A DNA stretch of 64,000 nucleotides, from assembly GCA_023212725.1 (NCBI GenBank), contig JALBYF010000019.1, forward strand, positions 62,001-126,000. Direction: 5' to 3'. Within the stretch, counting starts at the first letter, position 1. Each line of letters starts with the position of its first letter. Source of the stretch: Tranzscheliella williamsii (lineage: Eukaryota > Basidiomycota > Ustilaginomycetes > Ustilaginales > Ustilaginaceae). The notes below the pieces were generated by a model. That model made no database searches. It was not told where the DNA came from and saw only the letters and a program-made list of their open reading frames with translations. Of this stretch, positions 19,601 through 29,679 are shown piece by piece. A program made the position numbers and the translations under genes.

Positions 19601-21568
19601 CGTTTCTAGCGGAGAGCTGGTCATGTCACGTTCCGCCTGGACGCCGGCGGAGTCTCTCTGTGTCCTTGGTGAGGGGCCAAGTTGGTGTGCTATCGTGGGC
19701 CGCGTCTTTACTGCATTGTAGAAGTCAGCCGAGCCGCTATGGGACATTTTGGTATCTGACAGCGACGGCGAGAGACGGGGACCTAGTCTGTGCGGAGAGC
19801 TGGCTTGCAGGGGATTGAAGTCGGAAAGGCTAGGACTGGGGCTGATCTGCGGGCTACCAAGTTCGGAGCTGGCGACCGAGGAAGAAGTTCTGAGTCCACT
19901 CAGCTGCGAAGCTCGAACCGGTCGCATCACGCCCTTGAATGCAACAGCCGCATGTGCAATTTGCACTGTTTCGACGTCCTCGTCATCGTCCTCGTCTTCG
20001 TCGGTCGCATGCTCAAGGCTTCCTCTGATCTGCTGTTGCGGGTCAGCGGCAGTTGAGCGAGACTGTTGTGGGCGGGGGCGGCCGTTTTCCACGGCTGTGG
20101 CCGAATTTCTTGGATCCGACGAGCTGCGACGTCGTAAAGACGCTTTGGGTGTCGTGTGGACGGCTACGGCTTGACGTACAGGTTTCCGTTGAGGCGTTGT
20201 CTCCGGTATCGGACCGATTCCCAGGCCGTTTAAAGAGCTTCCACTGGAGCGACGACTGATTTGGCTCATCTCACATGACAAAGTCTTGTCGGTCTCGCCA
20301 TTTTTCGATGGCATCTCGGGAGAGGTTGCTGGAATCGAGCTGAGCAACGAGGAAGTCCAATCATCGTAGTCCTCGGCAGCAAAGTCGGGTAGAAGCGGGC
20401 TTTTTGCGGGCAAAGGGGAGGGCTCCTTTTTGGCTACAGGTAGCTTTGGCGGTGAGCTGAGATCCCAACCCTTTTCCAGAACGCTGCTATAAGAGCTGCT
20501 GGCGTTGGAATAGGCGCGTTCTCGCCGAGTGGTGCTCTTCTTGGTTCCGGCGCGGATCAAAGCAACAGAGATGGCATCATCTTCGGCCAATGTTTGAGAG
20601 AGGGCGCGGCGTGTGTCTTCAGCGTCACGACCGCTTTCCACGGCTTTCTGGACATAGTATTCGGTCCTCTCTTCCACCAGACGAGCAACGGCTTCAGGAT
20701 CCTCTCGAATGCTCTGATCGTCGAAACCATGAGACATGAGGACTTGAGCCCATGAGGAGGGAAGACCTGTGTAACCATGTGGTCCGACATCGACGTGAAC
20801 ATTGTGAGAGACGTCGAAGGGCAGGCTGATGGCAGGATCGGCGCCGTTGACAAAAGTGGCGTGTCTGGCAGATTCATAGTCTGCATTACCGAAATCATGT
20901 GTTGCATGGTCGGGGTGGTCTGAACCGGGGTATAGTGCGGCATTGCTGCTGCTGAATGTGCGAAACCGTGTGCCTGCGGATGTCAAACCGGGAGCAGCAC
21001 TGGACGATGGAGGGTCCTGAGCGGTGATGGGACGGCGTAGACGGGCTGCGGATGCTTTACCGAGCTTCTTTAGACCGGCAGAGACAGCTGCGGAGGTGGA
21101 GGAAGATGCGAAACGTACGCCCGGCTTGGCGGAGGTACGAGGACTCCTTTGGGATGAGACGGACTGCGAATCGATGAACTCGACGGGATTGGGCTCGTAC
21201 TGCGAAAGGTGGCGTGACCTGACCTCATCTTCGGATCTTGAGGCAGCTCGAGAGGCGAGAAGATTGATGTCGACATCGGTGAGAGCGTCTGGCGGTAGCT
21301 CGGGCAGATCTCGATCGTAATTGACGGAAGGTGAGATGGAGCTCGACTGCGGAGAAATGGACCTGTCAGAGGAAGCGAGATGAATCTGAAGCGATTCTTC
21401 GGGAGAAAAGTAGGCGTGCTTGGGCAGCAATCCATCGAGGTGCGCCGAGGGGAAAGGAGCATCCGGGTTAGGAGCAACGGCGGCTGTGTGGGGCCTGCGA
21501 AGTTTAGCGAGTCTGGCGCCGAGCTTAGGAGTGCGATCGTCCTGCTCTCTGCCGATATTGATGAGCAT
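16691..21568 (-). CDS. Very large PAK-like serine/threonine kinase with CRIB domain and DFT motif
   Basis: An intronless frame of 1625 residues. A CRIB/p21-binding segment at about 246-285 (ISLPFDVSHNVHVDVG, then YTGLPSSWAQVLMSHGF) should bind Rho-type GTPases such as Cdc42 or Rac. About 1000 disordered Ser/Pro-rich residues follow. The kinase domain occupies about 1297-1553: loop GDGESGPV, VAIK lysine 1323, HRDVRSDN with catalytic D1421, activation segment GTPYWMAPEV, and DIWSLGVVLWEMVEGDPP, which is PAK-like. The DFG motif reads DFT (D1439 kept, Gly replaced by Thr; codon ACG). PAKs link GTPases to polarity and morphogenesis. It is roughly twice the length of typical fungal Ste20 or Cla4, and no PH domain was seen. 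It may be a third, divergent PAK. Whether it is active is open. Confidence 0.85.
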   Translation of the reverse strand: MLINIGREQDDRTPKLGARLAKLRRPHTAAVAPNPDAPFPSAHLDGLLPKHAYFSPEESLQIHLASSDRSISPQSSSISPSVNYDRDLPELPPDALTDVDINLLASRAASRSEDEVRSRHLSQYEPNPVEFIDSQSVSSQRSPRTSAKPGVRFASSSTSAAVSAGLKKLGKASAARLRRPITAQDPPSSSAAPGLTSAGTRFRTFSSSNAALYPGSDHPDHATHDFGNADYESARHATFVNGADPAISLPFDVSHNVHVDVGPHGYTGLPSSWAQVLMSHGFDDQSIREDPEAVARLVEERTEYYVQKAVESGRDAEDTRRALSQTLAEDDAISVALIRAGTKKSTTRRERAYSNASSSYSSVLEKGWDLSSPPKLPVAKKEPSPLPAKSPLLPDFAAEDYDDWTSSLLSSIPATSPEMPSKNGETDKTLSCEMSQISRRSSGSSLNGLGIGPIPETTPQRKPVRQAVAVHTTPKASLRRRSSSDPRNSATAVENGRPRPQQSRSTAADPQQQIRGSLEHATDEDEDDDEDVETVQIAHAAVAFKGVMRPVRASQLSGLRTSSSVASSELGSPQISPSPSLSDFNPLQASSPHRLGPRLSPSLSDTKMSHSGSADFYNAVKTRPTIAHQLGPSPRTQRDSAGVQAERDMTSSPLETSSSGHSSSRVRSPALTLTTSSASQHTSSFSRSTPSPVLYGRENQFPEVPSKEDTWTARSPARSASQQSDYISQSSSANPIFQRSPGLPSFDPAHLQRHQAQESWTSTQNSVGASSGSGSLNGHSGGSSDGGHAVSLSLGLRDRRKIPPRIYPPSSSTRWAHMTQDEGNPIFISSGNRTTQVQQSHPGMQSRHSNDSLARPDRSPLSEDYRTASSGQSSLTAQSHHPSDRASIRSVRSDGDSAGVGHGNRSPHNILGHSGSKVNLTSLTRDSLGPPPQPPPKPPVVVKKQPDYIMPGADGFYTMPPIARSPAADLSTTRQLLRPPAVSSAAAAPPTQESADYESAIEEWLRDNSSEHSPATASFSDVSSNPSEKSRESPLPPIPSEEAGAGSRATRPQRSSTEDEKKTYQREEVSGASFDPASTSDTVDQLRPRPSSSTRSEQVEMLDDFFDSRSEQEDDEDEGGKRSRGDRSQNNQNDDVDDARSFVSIGPRALEDARRFPVSMHYASGFDTSSMFGDDSEALRSFRDLMLARRSMDLDDVLPMQMGMETAPPVPALPSSSELRAKVSSATPAITVSKDTQEATSKPTAARVPARSQAEVPAAKKEKATPPTIKKVALPEKLSHLRDTVETSAPAETYSSMEIIGDGESGPVYAAMDTMRRRRVAIKMVKIAPDDQAPSSRLLELAKEIRIWKRCEHPHLISLYSVFLMEQAVWIVQELAERSLADVIAWKGEGLDLSEGCMSRIMCDLVDALHFLHEKGVIHRDVRSDNVMISHKGVCKLSDFTHAGELTASTPSRSSVIGTPYWMAPEVIRADKYDARCDIWSLGVVLWEMVEGDPPRVEFPPLRAITLTAKIGLPALSDPGSLSHELKAFLHWATEIDAEKRPSTDMLAMSDFLSDPCDRQQIVELLDQARIAEAEAQAAELADAKATPVGSKDDTCASSDARPDSTPSRSSRSRNSWNSDSTTRG

Positions 21569-21631
21569 GCTGAGAACGGGCCAAGGCCCGAGGAAAGGGG
21601 CACAAGAGCTGACGGTGACTAGAGACGATGG

Positions 21632-21639
21632 ATCACGTG
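21632..21639 (-). promoter_or_regulatory. ATCACGTG (E-box / CDEI-like) site
   Basis: ATCACGTG lies 64 bases before the PAK-like start codon, close enough to be in the promoter or leader. It is the same octamer seen before three other genes here. Factor binding is inferred. Confidence 0.35.
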
Positions 21640-22821
21640 TTGCTTCTAGTGGTGCATGGGCTCACAGAACCGTTCAGGCAGGATACTGAGGCATGAGGTA
21701 CGGGTCGAAGCAGAGGCGCACCGATGAAAAGGACGAGATGTACGGAACTGCGCGAGTGTCGGCAGTGCAAGCTGGGAGGCGTGCTTGTACGATCGGCGGG
21801 AAAGTTGCAGATGCAGAAAGCTGGGGGCTCGAAGCGATTGGACTGCGCACGGAAGGGTATAAGACAATGGTAATACTGCGGGCAGCGTGGCGGGAGAAAG
21901 ACTGGCCAATCAGCGGGAAGGGTGGTATAGTGGGAGCGCTAGTGAATACTACCGCGAACTAAAAAGGACGAGCCAGGAGATGGAGACGAAGCGGGCGAAA
22001 GACGGAAGGAGCGTGTGGGCGTATGGTTCGAGCAAGTGGCTCTGCGGCAGGAGATGATCCGACACGAAGAAAGATGGTGATGGTGTGGGTGGTATGGTGG
22101 TATGTTGGTGGTGGTGGTGATGGCGTTGCGGAAATATGAGCTGTCGGGAAGAGGAGAATGTGGAAAGCAGAGCGGTCGAATGTGAATCGGCGAAAGAGGA
22201 GCGATTAAGATGAAAGCTTTGCATTCAAAGTGGTGGAGACGGAGACCTTGCGGTATGCAGCAGGCGCTAAGTCACAGCAATGGAGACAAGCAGAGACCCT
22301 CACTTTGCTGTATCCAACACTTCAGCTTGGAGCCGATGCTAATGTTAGAGTCGAGGCGCGAACAGGAACGGTTGCAGAAATGTAAAGTGATTTGCTGGCC
22401 ACGAACCGACGGATAGGTGGTTTACACTAAGCGTTGAGTAGGGCTGCTGTGCCTCTGCAGCGCATCTGCAGCGCGTCTGCAGCTAACAGCGTTTTGAGCT
22501 TACAGTGCGGATTGCAGATCCCAGTCACGTCGATCAGATGTGCACTGCACGGATTTGGGTGCTGCTGCGACTGCCCTGTGGGAGAGCATGCGCAGTAGTT
22601 CGAGCCGTTTGGTCCCATTCGATAGTAATCGTGAAGATGGGTGTGTCCTGCCTTTTCAAACGTCAGGGCTGGAAGCAAGCAAGCCGAGCAGCGACAGCAT
22701 TCATCAAATTCGGAACACAATTCAAACCTTCTCTTTTTCCCTTCGCTTACTTCCGATGCGTATTTCTCCCCTGTAGCGCAGCACGCATGCTGCTCGCGCG
22801 CGTGTTGGCCAGCCACCGATA

Positions 22822-22860
22822 ACAGCCACAGTCACAGACACAGCTACAGTCACAGCCAAA
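22822..22860 (+). repeat. CACAGN hexamer array
   Basis: A degenerate six-base repeat (CACAGT, CACAGA, CACAGC, TACAGT, CACAGC) spanning about six units. It is a simple repeat with no evident function. Confidence 0.6.
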
Positions 22861-24295
22861 TACAGTGCGAGGAGGAGATGACTAGGGAGTTGACATTTCG
22901 AGTTCTTCGTGAATCTTTTGCTAATGGAGCACATAGGTCTGCTGGTTTGCTAACACTGTATGCTGGGTTGCTGTTGGCCGTCCGTCGCGGTGGGCAGTGG
23001 CGTCAAGACCCGTGGATCGACGACGCATAATCAACCAAAGTCGCTGCATGGTGAGCGAAGGATCGTCGTGTGGTCTGGTGGCCTGAGTAAGGATGTGATT
23101 GGAGCGCGACGGGTAGTCGAACCCCTGATCGCAGCTTAGCAAGAACAACGCACGAGGGTTTACCAGGGGTTCAACTACCATTCCTCATAGTATACATCAC
23201 GCTTCTATCTGCTGGTCATTTACCGCTGTTAGATTCAACGCTAGTAGCACTGCCAGCGGCGTCTGTCTGTCGAACTTTGCTCGGCAAGCTTTTAGAGCGG
23301 CCTCCTTGCATGCTCATTACGACGATTCACCGCTTGTGCTATGGAATTCATAGCGCAGATCTCACGCTGTACAAGCGGTGGTTCCATCTGTAGAGCATCT
23401 CTGATGGTGATGTTCAAGCCCATGCTTTTCGCTTTTGACGCGAGTAGGTAAAGTGGCCATCGCGCCCGAGCCACGCTCCTTTTCAGAGCAGAGAAGCAAG
23501 AGCTGCCTCAGTCATGAGTGTCAGTCTGGGCTGCTATGCTTCTGCCAACAGCTGTAGATCCCATCGGGTTGCAGTTCTAACCTCATGCCCTATGCATCTA
23601 TCAACAAACTCACAACCACCTTACATGGATGCAGCCTAACCCGCAGAGGCGAGACAGGCACATGTTGTCCGCCCGTCTATCTAGTCCTGTCTGGGTCCAG
23701 CTCCCGACATAAGTTAGCAGCCGCCGTGTGTGCCGACACCCTCACCTTCTTGTCTGTGCTAATGTCATCGCACTGGCTGCATGGCCTCATCTTCGCACTG
23801 CATGGACATGGCTTTGTCTTTCTAGCGAGCTTGATCCCGCTTGCTCACACCATCCCTGACAGCTTCATCGCCTCGCTACAATTCCCATGGCCTTGCCGCT
23901 CCGCTTTATCGCCGTATCCTGGCTGCAGGCTTTGGGGAAGCGAGCTCAGCTTGCTTATGCTCCTGTCCTCCAACACTTCACCTGTCCCTTGTCAGCCGAT
24001 GACGGTGAGAACTTCCCATGCACCCTGTAGGGGTATGGAACGGCGCCGCCCGTCTCACCTCAGCTTCTCCGAACCGAGCTCGTGGTACATGCAGAGCTCC
24101 ACACATCCCTTCTCGTGACAAGGTGCACACGTTCGTGATCGTCGCCGCCCCTTCGCTGTGGCTCAGCAGATGACTGACCGTGTCGCGTCGAACGTCGTTG
24201 CTTGCCACCTATGTGCCACACACCACCTTTACGACGTCCGTAACCAACCTTTCTGACAACTTGTCGTTTCCGCCACCGAACGGCGGCACTGCAAC

Positions 24296-25621
24296 ATGTC
24301 ATCTGTCGAACGTCGCTCCCTCCCGCAACAGCTCTCGGCGGCGGCGAGCCGCGGTCGCAGGCTCTTCTCGAGAGAGCTCAACCTCTTTGCATCTGATCAG
24401 CAACCTATGCCTTCTTATCTGGATCCGAAAAGCGAGTCGGTGGATGGCGAGACTGGCGGGCCAGGTCCAATCTCTCCGCATTGCTTGAGCTCCCATATAC
24501 TATCGCCCTCGCTTGACCGCCTCAACACAGCCGCTAAAGACCCCGGCCGCCGCCGTTCTTCCAACACCACCACGTCCAGTTGTGGCGCAGGCGAAGATCA
24601 GAACCGGCGAAGGAGGTCCTTCTTTTCGAAGAAGCCCAAAGCAAATCCGCTCTCATCGCCACCGCCACCGTCGCTTTCCGAAGCGAATTCATGCCCGGGA
24701 GAATTCAGCCATCCTTTCGCTCAGATACGCTCTTCAAGTATCCGTATGGACGCCATGCACCTCGCCGCAGCGCTAAAAGGCAACCAAGCACGCCTTCAAG
24801 CCGAGAAGAAGCTGGCAGCGCTCAACAAGATCTCGGACATGGTCTGCATGTCGGTTGAGAGCCAAAAGCAGTCTTCGCTGGCTACCCCCGTCAACTCGCC
24901 GACGTTTCTCGCGTCCTCTCCGACCCTGTGCGGCGGCTATTTCTATCCAGTCGACGCACCGCCGACGCCGCCGAGCCCATCTGATGGTGCGATGGTTGCC
25001 TTTCCCGCACATAATGCAGCCATCCCGGCGGTGCTCGTCGGCCTTCCGACAGCGAAAGCGAAGGCGGAGGCGAAGAGCACGGAGGCATCCCACGCGCGCC
25101 ATGCTTCTCGTTCCCATTCGGTGCTTGTCAAGCCGAATGAGATTCTGCTGCCGTCTTCGATGAAGAGTCCGAGATTTGTGCAAAAAGAGCTGGTCGAGCA
25201 GCGGAGCGGTCGGGGGAGGCTGACGGCGGGTTCGGCTTTGCAGACAGGCGAGGGGTCGGATGACGATGCAGGCACAGTTAGCATCGCCGACCCGTATCAG
25301 CATCCGACACCGCTCCGGCCGGTGCGTAGCCCGCTACGAAGCCGCGCACAGAGCGTTGGCGCCGCGTTCGGCCGCACAGGCACCGATGCCCCCCTGGCCC
25401 CCGTACCACCACCACCACTCCCGAGGCGCTCCGATCTCACCGCCGCCAACCAGCACCACCAGTCGGCCTACCGCACACCACCCCCCGCCAAACACACCCC
25501 CTCTCACCGCCGCCACGGAAGCCGCTGCGACAGCTCCGCCTCCACCGCATCCCTCCGCCAAACCGCCCCCTTCCATACACCCACCTTCGGTGGCGGCCCA
25601 AAGTGGTCGACTCTTCCATAG
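24296..25621 (+). CDS. Unrecognised Ser/Pro/Arg-rich protein
   Basis: An intronless frame of 441 residues starting MSSVERRSLPQQLSAAASRG. It is dominated by Ser, Pro and basic residues. One more ordered segment (about residues 150-185, MHLAAALKGNQARLQAEKK followed by LAALNKISDMV) could form an amphipathic helix. Short proline runs occur (PPPPSLSEA, VPPPPLPRR), which could bind SH3 or WW domains, and there are many SP/TP sites. No signal peptide, membrane segment or catalytic motif is visible. GC-rich third positions over the full length support coding. I do not recognise the family; a regulatory or scaffold protein is only a guess. Confidence 0.55.
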   Translation: MSSVERRSLPQQLSAAASRGRRLFSRELNLFASDQQPMPSYLDPKSESVDGETGGPGPISPHCLSSHILSPSLDRLNTAAKDPGRRRSSNTTTSSCGAGEDQNRRRRSFFSKKPKANPLSSPPPPSLSEANSCPGEFSHPFAQIRSSSIRMDAMHLAAALKGNQARLQAEKKLAALNKISDMVCMSVESQKQSSLATPVNSPTFLASSPTLCGGYFYPVDAPPTPPSPSDGAMVAFPAHNAAIPAVLVGLPTAKAKAEAKSTEASHARHASRSHSVLVKPNEILLPSSMKSPRFVQKELVEQRSGRGRLTAGSALQTGEGSDDDAGTVSIADPYQHPTPLRPVRSPLRSRAQSVGAAFGRTGTDAPLAPVPPPPLPRRSDLTAANQHHQSAYRTPPPAKHTPSHRRHGSRCDSSASTASLRQTAPFHTPTFGGGPKWSTLP

Positions 25622-26005
25622 CGCTCTCGACCCCCTCCCCCGCGTCACCCTCTCCCGATCCTTCCCTTCTGTGCGAATAGCTCCATGCCGGCACGCTTAC
25701 TGGCTCCCGTGCTGCTATCCGTCCTTATTATTTCTACATCCCGCTGCGCGACCATACCGTCACTACCTGTCCACTGCATCCGCACCACCATCGATCCGTT
25801 CCTTTACTAACCACGTCCCCTTCCACTGGCCCTACACGCTCTCTGTTTAATACAAGCTGACATATACCTACAGGCCTGTAGCCGCGGGGTGTGTCCTGAC
25901 CAGTACAATTACAGTAGGTTTGCGATGCGGTGATCGATCCTTTACCGCGCCGGCGAGAGCCCTCGTCGAGCAAGTTGGAGCAGGGCTGGGTGGCGGGCGA
26001 CGAGG
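25622..26005. other. Convergent 3' intergenic region
   Basis: A 384-base stretch between the stop codons of the Ser/Pro-rich gene and the 97-residue gene. Nothing recognisable was seen beyond expected 3' untranslated sequence. Confidence 0.4.
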
Positions 26006-26403
26006 TCATGCTTCCTTGAGGAGTTTTCGGAGCGTGTCACGCTGTGGCTTGGAAACCTGTGAGGGTACGAAGCTGCCGTGTCAGTAAGCTGTGCGGTGAG
26101 GAGGGGTGCGGTGATGCTGCTGGGGCGGGTGCGGACTGTGTATGGCGACGGGGCACGTACCTTCCAGTAGAGGTCCTTGTTGCTGATGTTGTCGTGGAGG
26201 CGAACGTTGGTGCTCCAGTCGGCGTTCTGCGCCGCCCGGCGTGCAAGCTGCGCGGCGACGGTCTCCTGCGCCGATGCGGTTCCCTTCGCGCCCGCGCCCT
26301 GCGCACCCGCACCCGCAGCCGTCGCCGGCGGCAATCGCAGCGCCGCAAACGCCCCCGCAGGCTGCGGCTTCACCTTGAGCAACCACACCGGTGTCGCCTT
26401 CAT
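26006..26403 (-). CDS. Small unrecognised protein, two exons, 97 residues
   Basis: Exon 1 (26403-26161) and exon 2 (26056-26006) join in phase 0 across a 104 nt intron (GTACGT to ACAG). The N terminus, MKATPVWLLKVKPQP, is basic and hydrophobic and could be a mitochondrial presequence. A glycine/alanine linker follows, then a charged region: NADWSTNVRLHDNISNKDLY leading into WKVSKPQRDTLRKLLKEA. The exon 2 reading ends cleanly, whereas read-through without splicing gives a random tail; this supports the intron. Size and composition suggest a small mitochondrial protein, perhaps a ribosomal or assembly factor, but I cannot name the family. It shares a divergent promoter with the UBA/UIM gene. 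Confidence 0.6.
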
Positions 26404-26764
26404 CACGGCTACTTGTAAGCTGGACACGCCTAGATCAACGTGTGCGCTCAAGGGAATAAGGCCGAGATGACAGCTTCGAGGAAGAGAAGAAGGGAAGCAC
26501 GTCGAGATTCGGACGAAAAAGCGGATCTCAAACGCGGGCAAGCATGTTAGACCGTTTCTCAACCTCTTTGCTTAGTCAGCTACCCTCGCCTTCTAGCTGG
26601 CTCAGCGTGGCTGAAGCGCGTTGGTGGCCTATCCGCCTTCACACTCCACATCCCAGCCACCGAGCTTGCCCTCTCACATCAACGATCCAGCCAGGCAACG
26701 TCCCGACGACTCAACTGAAGCACGCAAGGCCGCCGGCAGAGGTAGCCCGCACTGAGCCGCTGCG
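26404..26764. other. Divergent promoter between the 97-residue gene and the UBA/UIM gene
   Basis: A 361-base shared upstream region. No TATA box or repeated motif was identified. Confidence 0.4.
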
Positions 26765-29679
26765 ATGGGCGACCATGCATCCTTGGTGCAGCAGGTGGTG
26801 GCGATCACCGGCTGCAACGAGTACCAGGCCGGCCTCCTGCTAAAGCGCTGTGAATCGGATGTGGAACGCGCGGTCAATACGTTTTTCGACGACCCGCCAC
26901 CAGAGGTAGGTGCCCCACCGAGCAGCCATATGCATGCCGTTGCTGACCTGACGCCCCTCTCCGGCTGTTTTGCACATAGAACGCCGCCGTCCTGTCGCCT
27001 GCATCCAATTCGTCGACTGCCGTGGTTCCCTTCCAGCCACAGCCCGCTTCGTCCCAGCCCAACGACGTTTGGGGCCCACACAATCGGGTAGCCTACGGTC
27101 CGCCTCCCGGCCCCCCACCAGGGCCGGCGCCGTGGTCTGCTGGCGCGCCACAAGGTGAGTCTTGACCGCCGATCTCCTCCGCTCTTCCTCCCTGCATCGT
27201 CGTCGCCAGTACTGACATCCCTCGTCCCGTTACAGGCGTGGTCGACCTTACAAATGACACAGATATGGACGACGACCTGAAAAAGGCGATGGAAGCTTCT
27301 CTGCAAGATCACAGCGCCGCGCAGACGAATGCACCAGACAGCAAGCCGAGCGAAGGGGTAAGTGACCCGTCTCTCTCTGTCGAGCCCGTTGACAGCGAGA
27401 CCTGCGACGTTGAATTGCTCGGATACATTCCACCGGAATGGGGGAGGAAGGCGGTGGGGGTAGAGCCAATCATCACTCGACAGCACCGCGCGAAGAGCAA
27501 TTCGTTGGCTGGGCCACCATACTCCGAAACTCTCCGGTGCCCATCACCCAAGCGATATTTCCTGAGGGACCGGGCCAAGACCGCCAGGCTGCATAGGGGC
27601 CCAGTAACGCTTCACAAAGGGGCATCCGACACGGTAGTTTTGCAGTCGAGACAGAGACCCAGTCACGCCAGAGGTTCTCGTACCTACGGCAACAGGAGAG
27701 GTCGGAAGCGCAGGCCGCAAGAGATTCAGAACCGTCGCGCGAGTTGGTCGAGAGCACGAGGCTGGAATTTGGTGCGGATCATCGACTTTCCCTTTTGATC
27801 GGCTCCCACTGCTCATCCGGGCTGTTCGTACTGACATTTGGTTCCGTTCACCACTTTTCGCATTTTACCCGTTTACCCCTTGTCGCGTTTGACGGTGCTG
27901 GCACAGACCGTGGAGATATCCGAGGACGATCAACTGCGGCAGGCCTTGGAGGCTAGCGTTCAGAGCCATCATGCTTTGCTCCAGTCCGGAGAGAGCGGAA
28001 CGAGGACGCCTATTCTGGCCCCGCACCTCGACATCCGCGAGGGGATGCGCAGAGCGGCAGGGGCGCCTGTTGCACTGGTAGCGCCGTTTGCATCGCTTGA
28101 GGTGGTGGCTGCTATTCTGCAGGCCTTCTATGCGGCGGCGCCCGCGCGGAAAGCCTACTTGGCCTCGCGTCCTACCGACAGCCGGCAGTTGGACCTGACA
28201 GACTATTGGAGGGGTGCCGACCCCGGCAGCTCTGTGCCCGAAAGGACAGCTGCTCGGCTACCTGCCCACGTTCAGGCCAACTTTGACCTGACGCAGAGAA
28301 TTCAGACTCTTTTTGCTTTCATGAGCTGCTCGCAACGCGCTGTCTGCATGATCAACGACGTCTCGGCATTGGCGCCAAGCGAAGTGATCGCCCTCAGCGC
28401 CGAGCACTCGCCGCCAGCCAAGGTAGCGGAACGCTTTCACCACTTCCTCGTCGAGCGGTTCGCGCAGCACATGTGGACCCTCAAGACAAAAGTAGAGGAA
28501 GCTGCAGATCCCGAAAAGCTTGTCAGCGATGCGACGTGGCAGATCGAGGCGGCCGATCCTGCTGAGCTAGCTTGGATCGACATGGGCTTGTCCACATCGC
28601 TCGCCGCGGCCGCGCTTACGACGCCGTCGATACTTGCCGACGTGGCGGATGGCCCTGGAACGACCGAGGTGAAGCACCCTGGATGGGAGCAGAGACGAAG
28701 CATGTTCACCATTCGGCACGATGCGGTCAATACCGACATCTACTCATGTCTGAGAACCGCGCTGGCTGAAGATGGCGAGGGCCTTCTGCTCACACAGCCA
28801 GCCAAGGTGATCAGCCTGGCCGTGGAACACCTTTCTACGCACGCAGGGTCTCTGCCACCTCTGGTGCTTAGCGAGCGGATCTACCTAGACTCGCTCATGT
28901 GGGATCGACGCCAGGGTTTGCGATTGGATGCGGAGCTTCACGATCTAGAAATGATGAAGCTTAAAAGTCTACTCCGAGACCTCGTCACGAGGAGACGCAA
29001 GCTGATGGGTGATTCCGGCCGGGCATCGACCGAACTGCTGCGCGAGACCAAGCGATACTTTGAGCACGTGGCGGCTGCCAACCACGACGCAGTGCGAAGC
29101 TCGATGCATACAGAAGCGGTACCCCAGCTGGACCAGATTGCGGAGGCGGTCGAGCAGGACCTGGCGGCCACGGAGCTGGCCATCGCCAGGACTACCGCTA
29201 GGGTGGACGCCAAGCGGAACGCGGTGCAAGAGCGCGCACGCGCCGAGGCGAATCAGCCCGAGTGGACGGAGCTTGGCTACGAGCTGGACGCCGTACTGTG
29301 TCACGACGGCGCGCACGTGGTGAGCTTCGTCAAGCAGCCTGATGCGAGCTGGTGGAAGCTCCAGAACGGCCAAGTAGAGCGCGTAGCTCTCGAGCAGGTA
29401 CTGGCAGGCGGCGCGCCTGGCTCGTCACTTGCCGTCTTCTGGGTGGTCTATTCAAAGGCCACAGAGACCGGCGAGGCAGTGCCGGATGCGCCGGTCTCTG
29501 AGCAGCTCAGCGCCGCGATCGCCGACGACAACCTGACAATGGAGTCCGAGCTGCTGTCCTTGGAACAGCCCGAGGGACCCCCACCACCGGCGACGCAGGG
29601 CGGTCCCGACTCGGACTCGCCCGTGGCGATGGAAGAGAGCGCCGACCCACCCGCCTCTCACCACAATTCTGTAGACTAA
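26765..29679 (+). CDS. UBA/UIM protein with degenerate USP25/28-like protease domain, four exons
   Basis: Exons 26765-26905, 26980-27154, 27236-27357 and 27907-29679 join in frame to 736 residues; the last intron is long (549 nt). Residues 1-45 form a UBA domain (SLVQQVVAITGCNEYQAGLL). Two ubiquitin-interacting motifs follow: DDDLKKAMEASLQ (about 117-129) and EDDQLRQALEASVQ (about 152-165). The rest resembles a ubiquitin-specific protease of the USP25/28 type: an N-terminal Cys-box-like region (GAPVALVAPFASLEVVAAIL), a long helical insert, and an end block GAHVVSFVKQPDASWWKL where the catalytic histidine (about H616) is kept. No cysteine is present in the Cys-box region. It probably binds ubiquitin chains without cutting them. 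The USP relationship is inferred from the pattern, not from a search. Confidence 0.65.

Larger units (their letters stand above)
21569..24295. other. Divergent intergenic region upstream of the PAK-like kinase
   Basis: About 2.7 kb. Minor open frames (for example 23585-24118 plus) have no recognisable content. It contains ATCACGTG at 21632-21639, a GGT/GGTGAT-rich tract (about 22073-22130) and a CACAGN hexamer array (22822-22860). Two stretches related to GGGGTTCRACTACC (23109-23126 and 23165-23179) resemble a tRNA T-arm but do not fold into a tRNA. Confidence 0.4.

Noticed and set aside
23100..23185. A possible tRNA gene (GGGGTTCGACTACC on the minus strand)
   Set aside because: The T-arm does not pair properly and no acceptor stem or anticodon arm could be built.
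27238..27798. A 186-codon frame reading through intron 3 of the UBA/UIM gene
   Set aside because: Beyond the GTAAGT donor at 27358 the sequence loses coding character, while splicing to 27907 restores a second UIM in frame.
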